Origin: Haloprofundus marisrubri
GTDB taxonomy: Archaea > Halobacteriota > Halobacteria > Halobacteriales > Haloferacaceae
Direction: 5' to 3'
Assembly (NCBI RefSeq): GCF_001469955.1
Contig: NZ_LOPU01000016.1
Span: 186,001 to 250,000 of the forward strand
DNA length: 64,000 nt
The notes under the pieces were generated by a model. The model saw nothing but the letters and a program-made list of their open reading frames with translations. It ran no database searches and had not been told where the DNA came from. The position numbers were made by a program, and so were the translations under genes. Positions within the stretch are counted from its first letter, which is position 1; each line of letters opens with the position of its first letter. Below are positions 10,185-19,547 of this stretch, one piece after another.

Positions 10185-12011
10185 TTAAACTGCGTCCTCC
10201 AGTTCGAGTTTCGGCCGGATGCCGAGCGCTTTCATCTCGTCGAGGAGGAGTTTGAACGCGTAACTCACCTCGACGCGGTGGATGTTGTCCTCGTCGCCGG
10301 TGACGGGGTCGTAGATACGCCGCTGTTCGCGGTCCTCGACTGCGACCATCCCGGTGTCCGCCGAGATGTACACTTCCTCGCGGTCCGAGGAGTCCAGCAG
10401 TCGTTCCTTGAGGGCCATCGCCGCGCCGTGGCCGATGAGCACCTCACGCTCCATCTCACCCACACGGAGACCACCCTCGCGGGCGCGACCCTCGGTGGGT
10501 TGGCGGGTGAGCACCTGCACGGGGCCGCGCGAGCGGGCGTGCAGTTTGTTGCTCACCATGTGGTACAGCTTGTGGTAGAAGATGACGCCCACGAAAATCT
10601 GGGCTTCAATCTTCTCGCCGGTGACACCGGAGTACATGACCTCCTTGCCGGAGGACATGAAGCCGTGGTCTTCGAGCGCGCCACGGAGTTCGTCTTCGTT
10701 CTCGCCTTGGAACGCCGTCCCGTCAACGCGCCGGCCTTCGAGTGCGCCGACTTTGCCGCCGAGCATCTCCAGCACGTGGCCGACCGTCATCCGCGACGGG
10801 AGCGCGTGCGGGTTGAGAACCAGGTCGGGGACGAGGCCGTCCGCGGTAAAGGGCATGTCCTGTTGTGGTGCGAGGTGGCCCACGACGCCTTTCTGTCCGT
10901 GTCGGGACGCGAACTTGTCGCCGAGTTCCGGAATCCGCTCGTCGCGCACCGAGACCTTCGAGAGCTTCGAACCGTCCTCGCCCTCCATCAGCGTCACCGT
11001 GTCGACGACGCCGTCTTCGCCCGAACGCATCGTGACGGACGTCTCGCGGCGTTTCTGCGGGCTGAGTCCACCCATATCGTCGGGTTCTTCGAGGAATCGT
11101 GGAGGAGAGGTCTTGCCGAGAAGTACGGAGTTCTCGTCGACCACCGTTTCCGGATTGACGAGGCCGTCGTCGTCGAGGTGCGTGTACGCGTCTTCCCCGC
11201 GCGCACCGCGCACGTCCTGCGACGGAATCTCGAAGCGGTCTTCCTGACCGCCAGGGTAGCGGCGTTCCTCACCCTCGTAGGTGCGGAAGAAGTGCGACCG
11301 AGCCAGCGCGCGGTCGACCGACCCTTTGTTCATGACGAGCGCGTCCTCGATGTTGAACCCCTCGTAGCTCATCACGGCGACGACGAAGTTCTGCGCCGCC
11401 GGACGCTCGTCGAAGTTGATTTGTTCAGTTGTCTGCGTCTTCACCATCGCCAACTGCGGGTAGTGCATCAGGTGCTGACGCGTGTCCGGGCGAATCCGGT
11501 AGTTCGCCGACGGGATGCCGAGCGACTGCTTCATCATCCCTGCGCCCATCGTAATGCGGGGCGAGGCGTTGTGTTCCGGGTACGGAATCATCCCGGCACC
11601 GATACCGAAGATGAGCTGTGGGTCGATTTCGAGGTGGGTGTGGTCGGCGGTGAGTTCGTCCTCGTCGACGCCGACGAAGATGTCCTCTTCCTCTTCGGCG
11701 TCGATGAACTCGATGTAGCCGCGGTCGACGAGGTCTTGGAACTCGAGTTCGCCGCTCTCGACGGCCTCTATCTCCTCGTCGCCCAAGAGGGGCTCGCCGT
11801 CTTCGACGACGATGAGCGGACGACGGGCACGGCCCGCGTCCGCGTTGATGATGACTTCGCGGGTTCGACCTTTCACCGAGACGTTGACCATCTCGCTGAC
11901 GTCGCCGCGTCGTCGTGCTTCCCGAATCTGTTCTGCGAGCTGGTGCGGGTCCGGATGGGTCCCGACCAGACTGCCGTTGACGTATACTTTCGCCTCTCGT
12001 GCCTGAGCCAT
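10185..12011 (-). CDS. rpoB1: DNA-directed RNA polymerase subunit B' (Rpo2C)
   Basis: This is the C-terminal half of the second-largest subunit, 608 residues. Conserved active-site blocks include [13 protein letters not shown], the region [17 protein letters not shown] and [13 protein letters not shown], and the C-terminal clamp sequence with [21 protein letters not shown] chose ATG 12009-12011 ([13 protein letters not shown]); a longer frame would overlap rpoB'' coding sequence. It begins one base after the rpoB'' stop and abuts rpoA', so the whole operon is tightly packed. Confidence 0.98.
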   Translation of the reverse strand: MAQAREAKVYVNGSLVGTHPDPHQLAEQIREARRRGDVSEMVNVSVKGRTREVIINADAGRARRPLIVVEDGEPLLGDEEIEAVESGELEFQDLVDRGYIEFIDAEEEEDIFVGVDEDELTADHTHLEIDPQLIFGIGAGMIPYPEHNASPRITMGAGMMKQSLGIPSANYRIRPDTRQHLMHYPQLAMVKTQTTEQINFDERPAAQNFVVAVMSYEGFNIEDALVMNKGSVDRALARSHFFRTYEGEERRYPGGQEDRFEIPSQDVRGARGEDAYTHLDDDGLVNPETVVDENSVLLGKTSPPRFLEEPDDMGGLSPQKRRETSVTMRSGEDGVVDTVTLMEGEDGSKLSKVSVRDERIPELGDKFASRHGQKGVVGHLAPQQDMPFTADGLVPDLVLNPHALPSRMTVGHVLEMLGGKVGALEGRRVDGTAFQGENEDELRGALEDHGFMSSGKEVMYSGVTGEKIEAQIFVGVIFYHKLYHMVSNKLHARSRGPVQVLTRQPTEGRAREGGLRVGEMEREVLIGHGAAMALKERLLDSSDREEVYISADTGMVAVEDREQRRIYDPVTGDEDNIHRVEVSYAFKLLLDEMKALGIRPKLELEDAV

Positions 12012-12012
12012 G

Positions 12013-13578
12013 TTAGTCGTCCGCCGTAGTTGGTTCGACGCCTTCGAGTCCGGGCATCCCCTCGACACCCATCGACGCCAGTTCTCGTTTCAGTGCCTGT
12101 TCGTCCTCGACGTTCTGGGAGAGCTCCATCGCCTGCGCGAAGTTCTTCACCAGCCCACAGTTCGGTCCCTCGGGAGTCTCGGAGGGGCAGATGCGACCCC
12201 ACTGGGTCGCGTGCAGGTCACGTGCTTCGAAGTGCGGTTGTGAGCGCGACAGCGGCGAGCGGAGGCGACGCAGGTGGGAGAGAACCCCCATGTAGTCGGT
12301 CCGGTCGACCAGCTGTGAGACGCCCGAACGCCCGCCGACCCAGTTCCCCGTTGCGATGGGGTGTTCGAGTCGCTCGGTCAGCACGTCGGAGCGAACGACG
12401 GTGTTGACCGTCAGATTCCGGTTCCGCATGTTCGCGCGTTCGAGCTGGTACTTCACGTCACGCGCCAACTTGTTCAGTGCCGTCCGGAACAGGTCTTTCA
12501 TCAGGTCGCCGGAGACCTTGAGACGCTTGTTCGCGTAGTGGTCTTTGTCGTCGGCTTCGCGGCGCTGGAGTGCGAGTTCGAAACACGCCTCGGCCATCCG
12601 GCAGAGGTAGAACGCCTTGTTGATGCGGACTTCCTCCTCCTCGACGCCCTCTTCGTGGAGGTGCGGCAGGAGGTAGCGGTCGATAACGTAGTTGGCGCGT
12701 TTCAGCTGGTAGTTTTTGCCTTGGCCGGAGGCGACGCGCTTGCCGAGGGTCTCGATGGCTTCCTCGGTCGTCTGCACGTCGGCTTCCTCCAAGTTCTCCA
12801 GCATGAACTTGACAATCTCGGGGTCGTCGGAGACGCGGTGGACGATTTCCTCGTCGGATTCGAGGCCCAGCGCGCGCACGAGCGTCACGAAGTTCACCGA
12901 ACCCGAGACCGAAGGGAACGAGACTTCGAGCAGGCCGTCGCGGCCGCGCTCACACAGTACGAGCGCACGGTAGCCACGACGCTGCGAGAACGTCTTTGCG
13001 ACCTGAATCTCGTCGCCGTACTTCGTGTCGTACTCGGCGAGAATCTTGTTCGGCGCGAGGTCCTCCGAGGTCATCAGCACGCGCTCGGAGCCGTTGACGA
13101 TGAAGTAGCCGCCGGGGTCGACGGGGTCTTCACCGATTTCGACGAGTTCGTCGTGGTCGAAGCCGGAGATGTTGCAGCGTTCGGAGCCGACCATGATGGG
13201 CATCCGGCCGACTTTCGTCTCCGTGGAGTCGACGACGACTTCTTCTTCCTCCTCGCCGCCGCGAACGATGGACATCTCCATGAACACGGGCGCCGAGTAG
13301 GTGATGTTGCGCAGGCGTGCTTCCTGTGGGTACAACAGTTCCTCGCTGCCGTCGGCCTCCCGCACGCGCGGGGTGACGACACGCACGTCACCGAGTTCGA
13401 CGTAGACGGGTTCCTCGCCCTCCTTGTCGCCGATGTCGGTGTCGATGGTCTCTTTCTCGTCGACGACTTCCTGCATACCGCGTCCGAGGAAGGCGTTGAA
13501 CGAACGGAAGTGGTGCTCTGCGAGCCGTTCGTCCGAAAAGTACTGTCGGGAGATGCTGCGTCGGTCTTCTCGATTCAT
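12013..13578 (-). CDS. rpoB2: DNA-directed RNA polymerase subunit B'' (Rpo2N)
   Basis: This is the N-terminal half of the second-largest subunit, 521 residues (protrusion, lobe and fork regions). Recognisable stretches include [19 protein letters not shown] and the end with [21 protein letters not shown], the fork-loop region. The ATG overlaps the rpoH stop by four bases (ATGA). The split between B'' and B' is normal for halobacteria and methanogens. Confidence 0.98.
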   Translation of the reverse strand: MNREDRRSISRQYFSDERLAEHHFRSFNAFLGRGMQEVVDEKETIDTDIGDKEGEEPVYVELGDVRVVTPRVREADGSEELLYPQEARLRNITYSAPVFMEMSIVRGGEEEEEVVVDSTETKVGRMPIMVGSERCNISGFDHDELVEIGEDPVDPGGYFIVNGSERVLMTSEDLAPNKILAEYDTKYGDEIQVAKTFSQRRGYRALVLCERGRDGLLEVSFPSVSGSVNFVTLVRALGLESDEEIVHRVSDDPEIVKFMLENLEEADVQTTEEAIETLGKRVASGQGKNYQLKRANYVIDRYLLPHLHEEGVEEEEVRINKAFYLCRMAEACFELALQRREADDKDHYANKRLKVSGDLMKDLFRTALNKLARDVKYQLERANMRNRNLTVNTVVRSDVLTERLEHPIATGNWVGGRSGVSQLVDRTDYMGVLSHLRRLRSPLSRSQPHFEARDLHATQWGRICPSETPEGPNCGLVKNFAQAMELSQNVEDEQALKRELASMGVEGMPGLEGVEPTTADD

Positions 13579-13802
13579 TCGATCACCAGTCGGTATACGA
13601 CTGCTTGGTCTGTGGTTCGCGAGTCGCGTACGATTCTGACGACGTCACCGGACTCGGCTTCGTCCGGGACCGCCGGGTCTTTGCGTTTGATCTTCGGCAG
13701 GTTCGTCCGTTCGACGTTGTACTCCTGCAGCACCTCGTCGACGGCCTCCTCGTCGACGAGCGTGTGCTCCGGGACAAGTTTGTGTTGGCTTACGTCTACC
13801 AT
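13575..13802 (-). CDS. rpoH: DNA-directed RNA polymerase subunit H (Rpo5)
   Basis: This small 75-residue subunit is homologous to the C-terminal domain of eukaryotic RPB5. It starts [20 protein letters not shown] and contains the conserved [11 protein letters not shown] segment. I chose ATG 13800-13802; longer in-frame extension upstream would run into the promoter. It is first in the operon, with ATGA overlap to rpoB''. Confidence 0.97.
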   Translation of the reverse strand: MVDVSQHKLVPEHTLVDEEAVDEVLQEYNVERTNLPKIKRKDPAVPDEAESGDVVRIVRDSRTTDQAVVYRLVIE

Positions 13803-13862
13803 GGGTGGGGCTTGTGGGAAGAAGCTCTCACGAGATACTACAGCGGCATTGACGACCCACCC

Positions 13863-13868
13863 ATATAA
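13863..13868 (-). promoter_or_regulatory. Probable TATA box of the rpo operon
   Basis: On the minus strand GTGTTATATGG lies about 63 bases before the rpoH ATG. With a 26-base TATA-to-start distance this predicts a leader of roughly 37 nucleotides. It is the only clear A+T-rich element directly in front of the operon; a further A+T patch at about 13955-13963 could be a second promoter. Confidence 0.45.
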
Positions 13869-14057
13869 CACTTGTCAACCGCGCGGCGCACCGCTATCCG
13901 GCCGTGGGAAACTCCACGACGGGGGACCTGCGTTACCCTGCAACTGAACGTGCCTAATTATATGCCTTCCGGCCACGCGGGTCGCGGTATCTCGGCACAC
14001 GGTGCCTTCGGATGGTAAGTGTTATTTACGACACCGCAAAACGAATGAGTGCAGCAA

Positions 14058-14130
14058 GCCCGGGTGGTGTAGTGGCCTATCATACGACCCTGTCACGGTC
14101 GTGACGCGGGTTCAAATCCCGCCTCGGGCG
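14058..14130 (+). tRNA. tRNA-Asp (GTC), copy 1
   Basis: This 73-nt cloverleaf has acceptor stem GCCCGGG/CTCGGGC, anticodon stem CGACC-CTGTCAC-GGTCG with anticodon GTC, and T-arm GCGGG-TTCAAAT-CCCGC. No intron and no encoded CCA. A second copy at 14743 differs by a single base in the D-loop region (T versus C after GTGTAGTGGCC). The two copies flank an endonuclease gene. Confidence 0.97.
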
Positions 14131-14229
14131 CTTTCTCTGAACTTCAACCCCTAAGCGAGTCGCTTGTGGCCAACTACGGAAGTCTTCTCGTGTACAGTTA
14201 CAAACCCGGTCCACGTGAGCTGTTTCTGT

Positions 14230-14649
14230 ATGAACACATCTCGGCGAGGTGATGAAACCGAAGCGATAGTACTTGCTTCCCTGATGAAAGTTGGACTATC
14301 GGTTTCGGTCCCATTCGGAGACAGTGACCGCTACGACCTCCTCGTTGACGACTACGAGACTCTCTATCGCGTCCAATGCAAAACTGGAAGCTGGGTAAAC
14401 GGCTCTATCCGGTTCAATCTCTACAGTTCCACTGTGGAGGAAAGTGGTCGGGTCGATACCGACTACACGCCCGACGAAATCGACGCGTACGCTGTGTACT
14501 CCCCGAAAACTGAACACGTCTACTGGGTTCCTATCGGAGACACCGGAAACGGTGAGATGCGACTGCGGGTCGAAGACCCGCACCCCAAAGCGCCGAAGTC
14601 CCGAATCAACTGGGCCGAGGAGTATCGACTCACGGAACAGATAATATGA
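14230..14649 (+). CDS. PD-(D/E)XK endonuclease-like protein between two tRNA-Asp genes
   Basis: This 139-residue protein resembles the small PD-(D/E)XK endonucleases first seen in group I introns. Visible elements are an N-terminal helix with RRGDETEA (E11), a core strand RYDLLVDD with D36, and YRVQCK with Q49 and K51, matching the D...(E/Q)xK active site. Aromatic residues follow in the Y-x-Y-W region around residue 95. I chose ATG 14230 because the conserved fold begins right after it. It is bracketed by two near-identical tRNA-Asp genes. The family is established by pattern only; cutting activity and target are inference. Homing or mobility of this cassette is plausible. Confidence 0.72.
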   Translation: MNTSRRGDETEAIVLASLMKVGLSVSVPFGDSDRYDLLVDDYETLYRVQCKTGSWVNGSIRFNLYSSTVEESGRVDTDYTPDEIDAYAVYSPKTEHVYWVPIGDTGNGEMRLRVEDPHPKAPKSRINWAEEYRLTEQII

Positions 14650-14742
14650 GTCCGGTTCTGCGGGTCGAGACGAGGACACCTGGTCGCAACGGATATCGAC
14701 ACCCATTAATAACCCCGACCAGTACGTTTGGATGCGTTACAG

Positions 14743-14815
14743 GCCCGGGTGGTGTAGTGGCCCATCATACGACCCTGTCACGGTCGTGACGCGGGTTCAA
14801 ATCCCGCCTCGGGCG
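14743..14815 (+). tRNA. tRNA-Asp (GTC), copy 2
   Basis: This 73-nt second copy of tRNA-Asp(GTC) is identical to copy 1 except for one base in the D-loop. Both copies keep all pairing and are likely functional. Copy 2 is followed about 120 bases later by a further degenerate copy of the 3' end. Confidence 0.97.
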
Positions 14816-14937
14816 TCATTTTGCCGCGAACAACTCCGACGAGCACCGCGTAGCGTGTGCTCGTACACCCTGAGCGGGAGACGGCCAACGGAAGGGATTC
14901 GTGTCAGGGAGCGAAGCGAGCAACGAGCGAAACGACC

Positions 14938-14961
14938 GTGGTTCAAATCCTGCCTCAGGCG
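14938..14961 (+). repeat. Degenerate copy of the tRNA-Asp 3' end
   Basis: These 24 bases (T-arm and acceptor 3' strand) match the last 24 bases of tRNA-Asp at 20 positions. They share the block GGTTCAAATCC and end in GGCG. The preceding bases contain GAGCGAAGCGAGC, a sequence also found beside the tRNA-Phe 3'-end copy. There is no 5' half, so this is not a functional tRNA. Confidence 0.75.
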
Positions 14962-15017
14962 TTATTCTTGGTTCGATTGTTGAGTGAGAGACGTTCGTCG
15001 GTCGTACCCAGACCCGC

Positions 15018-15164
15018 TCACCCGAACACGTACAGAAGCCCACCGACGAGGAAAAACAGCGACAGGAGCAAGAGCAGCGCGACCATCACCGCCAGAAACG
15101 GCTTTCCGGTCGCACCGTCGACGAGTCGAGCGAGTATCGAGGGGTTCGCCGAGTCGTCAGCCAT
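15018..15164 (-). CDS. 48-residue single-span membrane protein
   Basis: This tiny protein has a polar N-terminus (MADDSANPSILARLVDG) followed by one long hydrophobic segment from about residue 22 to 47 that ends at the C-terminus. Its ATG (15162-15164) lies inside the last codons of the upstream HerA-like ATPase gene, an eight-base overlap that suggests translational coupling. It could anchor or partner the ATPase at the membrane; that is inference. No family is recognised. Confidence 0.65.
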   Translation of the reverse strand: MADDSANPSILARLVDGATGKPFLAVMVALLLLLSLFFLVGGLLYVFG

Positions 15165-16392
15165 GTCTCGACGTTCGGCCTCCGGCGGCCTGTAGCTGTC
15201 GATGTTTCGACCCGTGCTCGCGACCAGCTTCGGTGAACTGACTCGCCCGCGGACTCCCCCCACGGTGAGCGGTCTCACGCTCACGGATTCGAACCGCGTG
15301 TGCCGACTCGGTCGTGTCGTCGACGACGAGTGCATCGCCGGTCCGCGTCGGCAGCCGCTCGCGTATCGTCCCAGCAAGGTACGTCGGTTGCGCGGCCGTC
15401 AGCGCGTCTACGTCGGCCTGCATCGTCAACCGATGGGCGACGAGGAGGTCCGCCTGCGACAGCGCCACGTCGGGCAGTGCGCTCGGGCGCTGCGTCGCAG
15501 CGACGAGACTTACACCCGGCGCACGTCCCCGCGTGAGCACCGTCCGTAGCGCATTCGCAGCGACGCCGTCGAAGAACACGTGTGCCTCGTCGACGAACAG
15601 CCACGGAACTCGTGTCGAATCCTTCGGCCCCTCCGGACCTTTGGGGTTCGCGCGTGACGCACTCGACACACGGCGCTCGTACAGCCCCCCAGCGACCGCC
15701 GCACAAACCGCGTTCGAGGGTGCGTCCGCAACTCCCGAGAGGTCCAACACGGTCACTTCGTCGCCGAGGAAGTCGGCGGCGACGAGTCCATCGGAGTCGA
15801 ACACGCCCCACGACTCGGCCAGTTCGAGGTGGTTTCGGGCCGACCGTCGGACGTCCTCCGTCGCGTTCGCGTCGGCGACGTGTGTTTGCATCGCCGCGAG
15901 CGACGACGACTCGCTCGCTGCTTGCCAGACGAGTGCTCCCACTGGACTCTCGGCGTCCAGACCCACCAGTGTAGGCCACGACGACGCCGGCAACGTATCC
16001 GCCGCGACGGTGGGGTTTCTGACGACGGTGGCGGAGATTTCGGCCGCAGACCCTTCGTTGGCCGCCAATCCGGAGAACACGCCCATCGGGTCGACGACGA
16101 CGGGTGCGACGCCGTGCGCTCGCGCGGCCGCTTCCGCGAGCACACCTAGCGTGTACGACTTACCGCTACCGCGCTTGCCGACGACGAGCGCTGCGTGAGG
16201 GCTGTCGAGGTCGATACCGACGGGTGCGGCGTCGCTGCCGTCGCGGGCGCGGTACGTCCCGAGTCTGCCGGTCGGCCGAGGAGTCCGAGATTCGGCGGCG
16301 GCGTCTCGGGACTCGTTCTCGGCTTCGCTCTCGTCTCCCGTGTCCTGCCGGTCGCTCCACGAATCCGTCCCTTTGCGTCCGAGTACTTGCAC
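15157..16392 (-). CDS. HerA/FtsK-like ATPase (DUF87 type)
   Basis: This 411-residue P-loop ATPase belongs to the HerA-FtsK superfamily. It has a disordered acidic N-terminus to about residue 40, Walker A GKRGSGKS at residues 72-79, Walker B WLFVDEAH near residue 265, and the conserved sensor segment LVAATQRPSALP. It lacks the N-terminal HAS-barrel and the neighbouring NurA/Mre11/Rad50 genes of classical HerA, so the DNA-end-resection role cannot be assumed. It overlaps a 48-residue membrane protein downstream and is divergent from a plus-strand membrane protein at 16469. Confidence 0.85.
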   Translation of the reverse strand: MQVLGRKGTDSWSDRQDTGDESEAENESRDAAAESRTPRPTGRLGTYRARDGSDAAPVGIDLDSPHAALVVGKRGSGKSYTLGVLAEAAARAHGVAPVVVDPMGVFSGLAANEGSAAEISATVVRNPTVAADTLPASSWPTLVGLDAESPVGALVWQAASESSSLAAMQTHVADANATEDVRRSARNHLELAESWGVFDSDGLVAADFLGDEVTVLDLSGVADAPSNAVCAAVAGGLYERRVSSASRANPKGPEGPKDSTRVPWLFVDEAHVFFDGVAANALRTVLTRGRAPGVSLVAATQRPSALPDVALSQADLLVAHRLTMQADVDALTAAQPTYLAGTIRERLPTRTGDALVVDDTTESAHAVRIRERETAHRGGSPRASQFTEAGREHGSKHRQLQAAGGRTSRHG

Positions 16393-16468
16393 ACCATCGG
16401 GAAGCCTCGCGTTCGGCTTTCAACCCTCGGACGAGCGTTTATCAGTGAAGACGGAACCAGACCGGCGT

Positions 16469-16957
16469 ATGTTCGACCGATGTAAACGGCAGTTCGGCAG
16501 CCTCAGACGACAGTTCGACGGGTTCCGCCGGGACGAACGCGCTATCGAAGGCCTCCCTATTCGCCTCGTCATCGCGCTCGTGGTCGGCGTCGCCAGTCTC
16601 AGCGTGATGATGAACATGATAACGGGGATTCAGGGACTGGCGGTCGTCGAGGTGGACGTTCGTCCGTCGCCGGACGTCGTCTCGCCCGGCGAGGAGACGC
16701 TGACGCTCACCGCCGTCGACGCGAACGGTGACCCCGTCGCCGACGCGACGGTCGTCGTCAAAAGCGGCACTGCGGGTCTCGAACAGGTCCAGACGGCGAC
16801 GACCGATACGAACGGCGAAGCAACGGTGAGAATCGACTCCTCGCTCGGCGCGAATCAGGAAGACGGCACGCTCGTCGTGGAAGTCAAGCCACCCGCAGGA
16901 AGCGAGTTCGTCGACCGCCGAGCGAACACGAAGATACTGGTGATTCGCGGCGTCTGA
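16469..16957 (+). CDS. Membrane-anchored Ig-like domain protein
   Basis: This 162-residue protein has a basic N-terminus (MFDRCKRQFGSLRRQF), one membrane segment at about residues 28-52 (IRLVIALVVGVASLSVMMNM) and then a carboxypeptidase-regulatory or Ig-like beta-sandwich with VDVRPSPDVVSPGEE...TDTNGEATVRID. The basic-in rule predicts that the beta-domain faces outside. ATG 16469 was chosen because upstream in-frame sequence would overlap the divergent promoter. Its function is not recognised. Confidence 0.75.
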   Translation: MFDRCKRQFGSLRRQFDGFRRDERAIEGLPIRLVIALVVGVASLSVMMNMITGIQGLAVVEVDVRPSPDVVSPGEETLTLTAVDANGDPVADATVVVKSGTAGLEQVQTATTDTNGEATVRIDSSLGANQEDGTLVVEVKPPAGSEFVDRRANTKILVIRGV

Positions 16958-17004
16958 GTGGCGGGGTAGCGCGCACCTGTCTCTCTGTCCTCTCCCGTCT
17001 CGTC

Positions 17005-17757
17005 TCAGAGATGCTCGTCCCAGTCGACCCAGTCCTGTTCCCAGCCAGTTCGCGCGTGCCACCCGCTCTCGTTGTACTCGCGGTCCTCGCGCACCGTCCG
17101 GTTCCGGGCTAACCCATCGGGTTGCTCGCCGTCGACGAGCATCGGGGCGAACTCCGCCGGGCCGAAGCGTTCGACGACGCCGTCAGGGCCGGCGGCGTCG
17201 GGACCGGACTCGACGGCGACGAGCGTCTGCTGTGGCCCGCCCATCGGAAAGACGAGTCTCCCCGACGGCGCGAGTTGGTCGACGAGCGCACGCGGCGGCC
17301 GAATCGCGGCGGCTTCGAGGAGAATGCGGTCGAACGGCGCGTACTCGGGGTAGCCGTTCGCGCCGTCGCGGCAGTCGACCAACACGCCCTGGTAGCCGGT
17401 CTGAGCGAGGCGCTGGCGGGCGTAGTACACCATCCGACGCGAGATATCTATTGCTTGGACGTTCGACTCGCCGACCAGTTCGGCGGCGACGGCGGCCGTG
17501 TAGCCGACGCCCGCGCCGACGACGAGGACGTTGTCGTCCGCCGCCGGGTCGAGCGCGGAGAACAGGCGTGCGACCGTCGACGGTGCGAGAATACGACTGC
17601 CGTCTTCGGTCGTGTCCTTGTTCGCGTAGGCGTGGTCGTCGACGTACTCGTGGCGCGGGACGGTCCGCATCGCAACGTCGACTCGCTCGTCCAGTCGCTC
17701 GCCGAGCGCCTGTTCGAGGCCGTCGACCATATCCTCGCGCAGTACCGCGGGGTCCAT
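17005..17757 (-). CDS. pcm2: Protein-L-isoaspartate O-methyltransferase paralogue
   Basis: This S-adenosylmethionine enzyme would methylate isoaspartyl residues for repair of aged proteins. The 250 residues contain the PIMT-like N-terminus (VDVAMRTVPRHEYVDD) and SAM motif I VVGAGVGYT at residues 79-87. The canonical substrate loop GGGQTISAPHM is replaced here by SRILAPSTVARL, so substrate specificity may differ from the neighbouring pcm. A C-terminal extension with many Trp residues (about residues 225-250) is unusual. It lies at the end of a three-methyltransferase run on the minus strand. Confidence 0.85.
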   Translation of the reverse strand: MDPAVLREDMVDGLEQALGERLDERVDVAMRTVPRHEYVDDHAYANKDTTEDGSRILAPSTVARLFSALDPAADDNVLVVGAGVGYTAAVAAELVGESNVQAIDISRRMVYYARQRLAQTGYQGVLVDCRDGANGYPEYAPFDRILLEAAAIRPPRALVDQLAPSGRLVFPMGGPQQTLVAVESGPDAAGPDGVVERFGPAEFAPMLVDGEQPDGLARNRTVREDREYNESGWHARTGWEQDWVDWDEHL

Positions 17758-17778
17758 ACTCCCCTTGCGGGACGACGA

Positions 17779-18720
17779 CTAATCAACTCCGCGCTTGTAC
17801 CCCCCGACCGCCTGCCGGTCGGTGCCGGGGACGTCGTCGACGCGAACGTCTTCGAGACCCGCCTCGCTGAACCACGTCCGGAACTGGTCTTCGTCGTACG
17901 CGCCGCCGTGGCCGCTGGCCAGTGCCTCCGTCGCCGCTCGAACCGTCGTCGCCGTCGCGGCACGTCCTCGGACTGGTTCGACGAACACGGCCGCGCCACA
18001 CGGTGAGAGGGCGTCTCTCACCGTCGACAGCAGCGTTCGGTTCTCGGCGACGGTGAGCGCCCGACAGAGGTCGTCGCCGAAGACGAGGTCGTACGACCCG
18101 TCGGCGAGCGTCGCCAACGACCGCGTTTCGAGGGTCACGTCCGCGTGTTCGAGCGTCGGAGCGACGTACTCGATAACGTCGTCACCGTCGCACATCGTTA
18201 CCTCGAAGCCGCGGGCGGCGAACTCGCGGGCGTAGACGCCGGAGCCGCCGGCGACGTTCAGCACACGCTCTGCCTGCGGTGCGATGCGAACCGCGGCAGT
18301 GACGCTGGCTCTGACGACGGACTCGTCGGTCGCAGCGTGTGCGCCCAGTCGGTTCACCATCGACCCCGCGGACTGCTCGGGCGGATGTCCGGTCCGCATC
18401 GTCTCCGGAAGCGCCACGTAGCTGTCGAGGATGTCGAGTGCGTGCGGCAGGCGTCCGATAGAGCGGACGTCACGTTTGGCGAGAAATCCGAGCGCCCGAT
18501 TCGTCACCTCGAACTCGTCGCCGACGCGTTCGAGAAACCCGAGGTCGGCGAGTGACTCGACGACCACGCGCGCCGCCTCCGGCGTCACCTCGGTTTCGGC
18601 GGCGACGGCGTCGGCCGTCCCGGCCCGACTCGTCAGTGCGTCGAGGACACCCGTCTCGCGGGCCGCCCACAGCAGAAACAGGGTTTCGGTGTCGAACCCC
18701 GAACGATGTACGGTCGGCAT
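17779..18720 (-). CDS. Class I SAM methyltransferase with winged-helix N-terminus
   Basis: This 313-residue enzyme has a winged-helix N-terminal region (FLLWAARETGVLDALTSRAG...VVVESLADLGFLERVGDEFEVT) and a C-terminal Rossmann fold with motif VLNVAGGSGVYAREF. The layout is that of O-methyltransferase family 2 (hydroxyindole or polyketide type). The substrate is unknown. ATG 18718-18720 was chosen because the upstream in-frame extension is Arg/Pro-rich and lies in the gap to pcm. It sits between the two isoaspartate methyltransferase genes, 21 bases from pcm2. Confidence 0.85.
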   Translation of the reverse strand: MPTVHRSGFDTETLFLLWAARETGVLDALTSRAGTADAVAAETEVTPEAARVVVESLADLGFLERVGDEFEVTNRALGFLAKRDVRSIGRLPHALDILDSYVALPETMRTGHPPEQSAGSMVNRLGAHAATDESVVRASVTAAVRIAPQAERVLNVAGGSGVYAREFAARGFEVTMCDGDDVIEYVAPTLEHADVTLETRSLATLADGSYDLVFGDDLCRALTVAENRTLLSTVRDALSPCGAAVFVEPVRGRAATATTVRAATEALASGHGGAYDEDQFRTWFSEAGLEDVRVDDVPGTDRQAVGGYKRGVD

Positions 18721-18826
18721 GGTGGAGAGTAGGGGCCAGCCGAGAAAAATCGGTCGCCCCGAGCGGTGAGGTCGTCGGGAGGCCACAGGGCGGTTGCGGG
18801 AACGTCGCGGCCCCTCCACCGTCGCC

Positions 18827-19492
18827 TCAGTCGCCGCGTCGCATCGGAACGAACCGGACGCCGCCGTGCGTCTCGCGGTCGATGCCGCCGTCTTCGCGTC
18901 GCCACGCGCGAACGAGCGTCTGCCGTCCGCGGCCGACCGGTCCGACGAGACATCCCCCCGGGCGAAGTTGTTCGAGGACGTGCACCGGGAGCGAGTCGGG
19001 TGCGCAGGTCAGATACGCGCGGTCGTACGGCGCGTGCTCGGCCCATCCCTCGTAGCCGTCGCCAGTACGAACGCGAACGTTGTACCCGTGTTCACTGAGT
19101 GTTTCGCGGGCTGAATCGGCCAGATTCGGGTCGTACTCGACGCTGTAGACGCCTCCTTGTTCGCTCCGCTCGTCGTCGTTTTCCGGCAACTGGCCCAGCG
19201 CTTCGGCGGTGACCGCGGCGTGGTAGCCGCAGCCAGTACCGATTTCCAGCACCCGGTCACCGGGGTCGAGGGAGAGAAGGTCGGTGACGATGGCGACCAT
19301 GTGGGGTGCGCTGATGGTCTGGCCGCCGCCGATGGGAAGCGGTCGGTCCCGGTAGGCGCTCTCGTGGTGTTCGGGCGGGACGAAGGCGTGGCGAGGGACG
19401 GTTCGGAGCGCCTCGGCGGTCGACTCTCGGTCGATGCGCCCACGCTCGGCGAGTCGGTCGACCATCCGTCTGCGGGCGGTTTCGAAGTCCAT
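18827..19492 (-). CDS. pcm: Protein-L-isoaspartate O-methyltransferase
   Basis: This enzyme repairs isoaspartyl residues in damaged proteins using SAM. It has 221 residues, the family's normal length, with the diagnostic PIGGGQTISAPHMVA at residues 53-67 and SAM motif I LEIGTGCGYHA from residue 82. The ATG is at 19490-19492. It is first of three methyltransferase genes on this strand. With its full catalytic loop it is the likely housekeeping enzyme; pcm2 would be a diverged paralogue. Confidence 0.95.
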   Translation of the reverse strand: MDFETARRRMVDRLAERGRIDRESTAEALRTVPRHAFVPPEHHESAYRDRPLPIGGGQTISAPHMVAIVTDLLSLDPGDRVLEIGTGCGYHAAVTAEALGQLPENDDERSEQGGVYSVEYDPNLADSARETLSEHGYNVRVRTGDGYEGWAEHAPYDRAYLTCAPDSLPVHVLEQLRPGGCLVGPVGRGRQTLVRAWRREDGGIDRETHGGVRFVPMRRGD

Positions 19493-19547
19493 TGGTGGAA
19501 CCTCCGCCGTCGATGTCGGCGCAGATACCGGCGTAGTCGCCGTCAGT

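Noticed and set aside
14816-15017. Possible small gene after the second tRNA-Asp
   Set aside because: Frames here read through the degenerate tRNA end and GAGCGAAGCGAG repeat and have no acidic bias.
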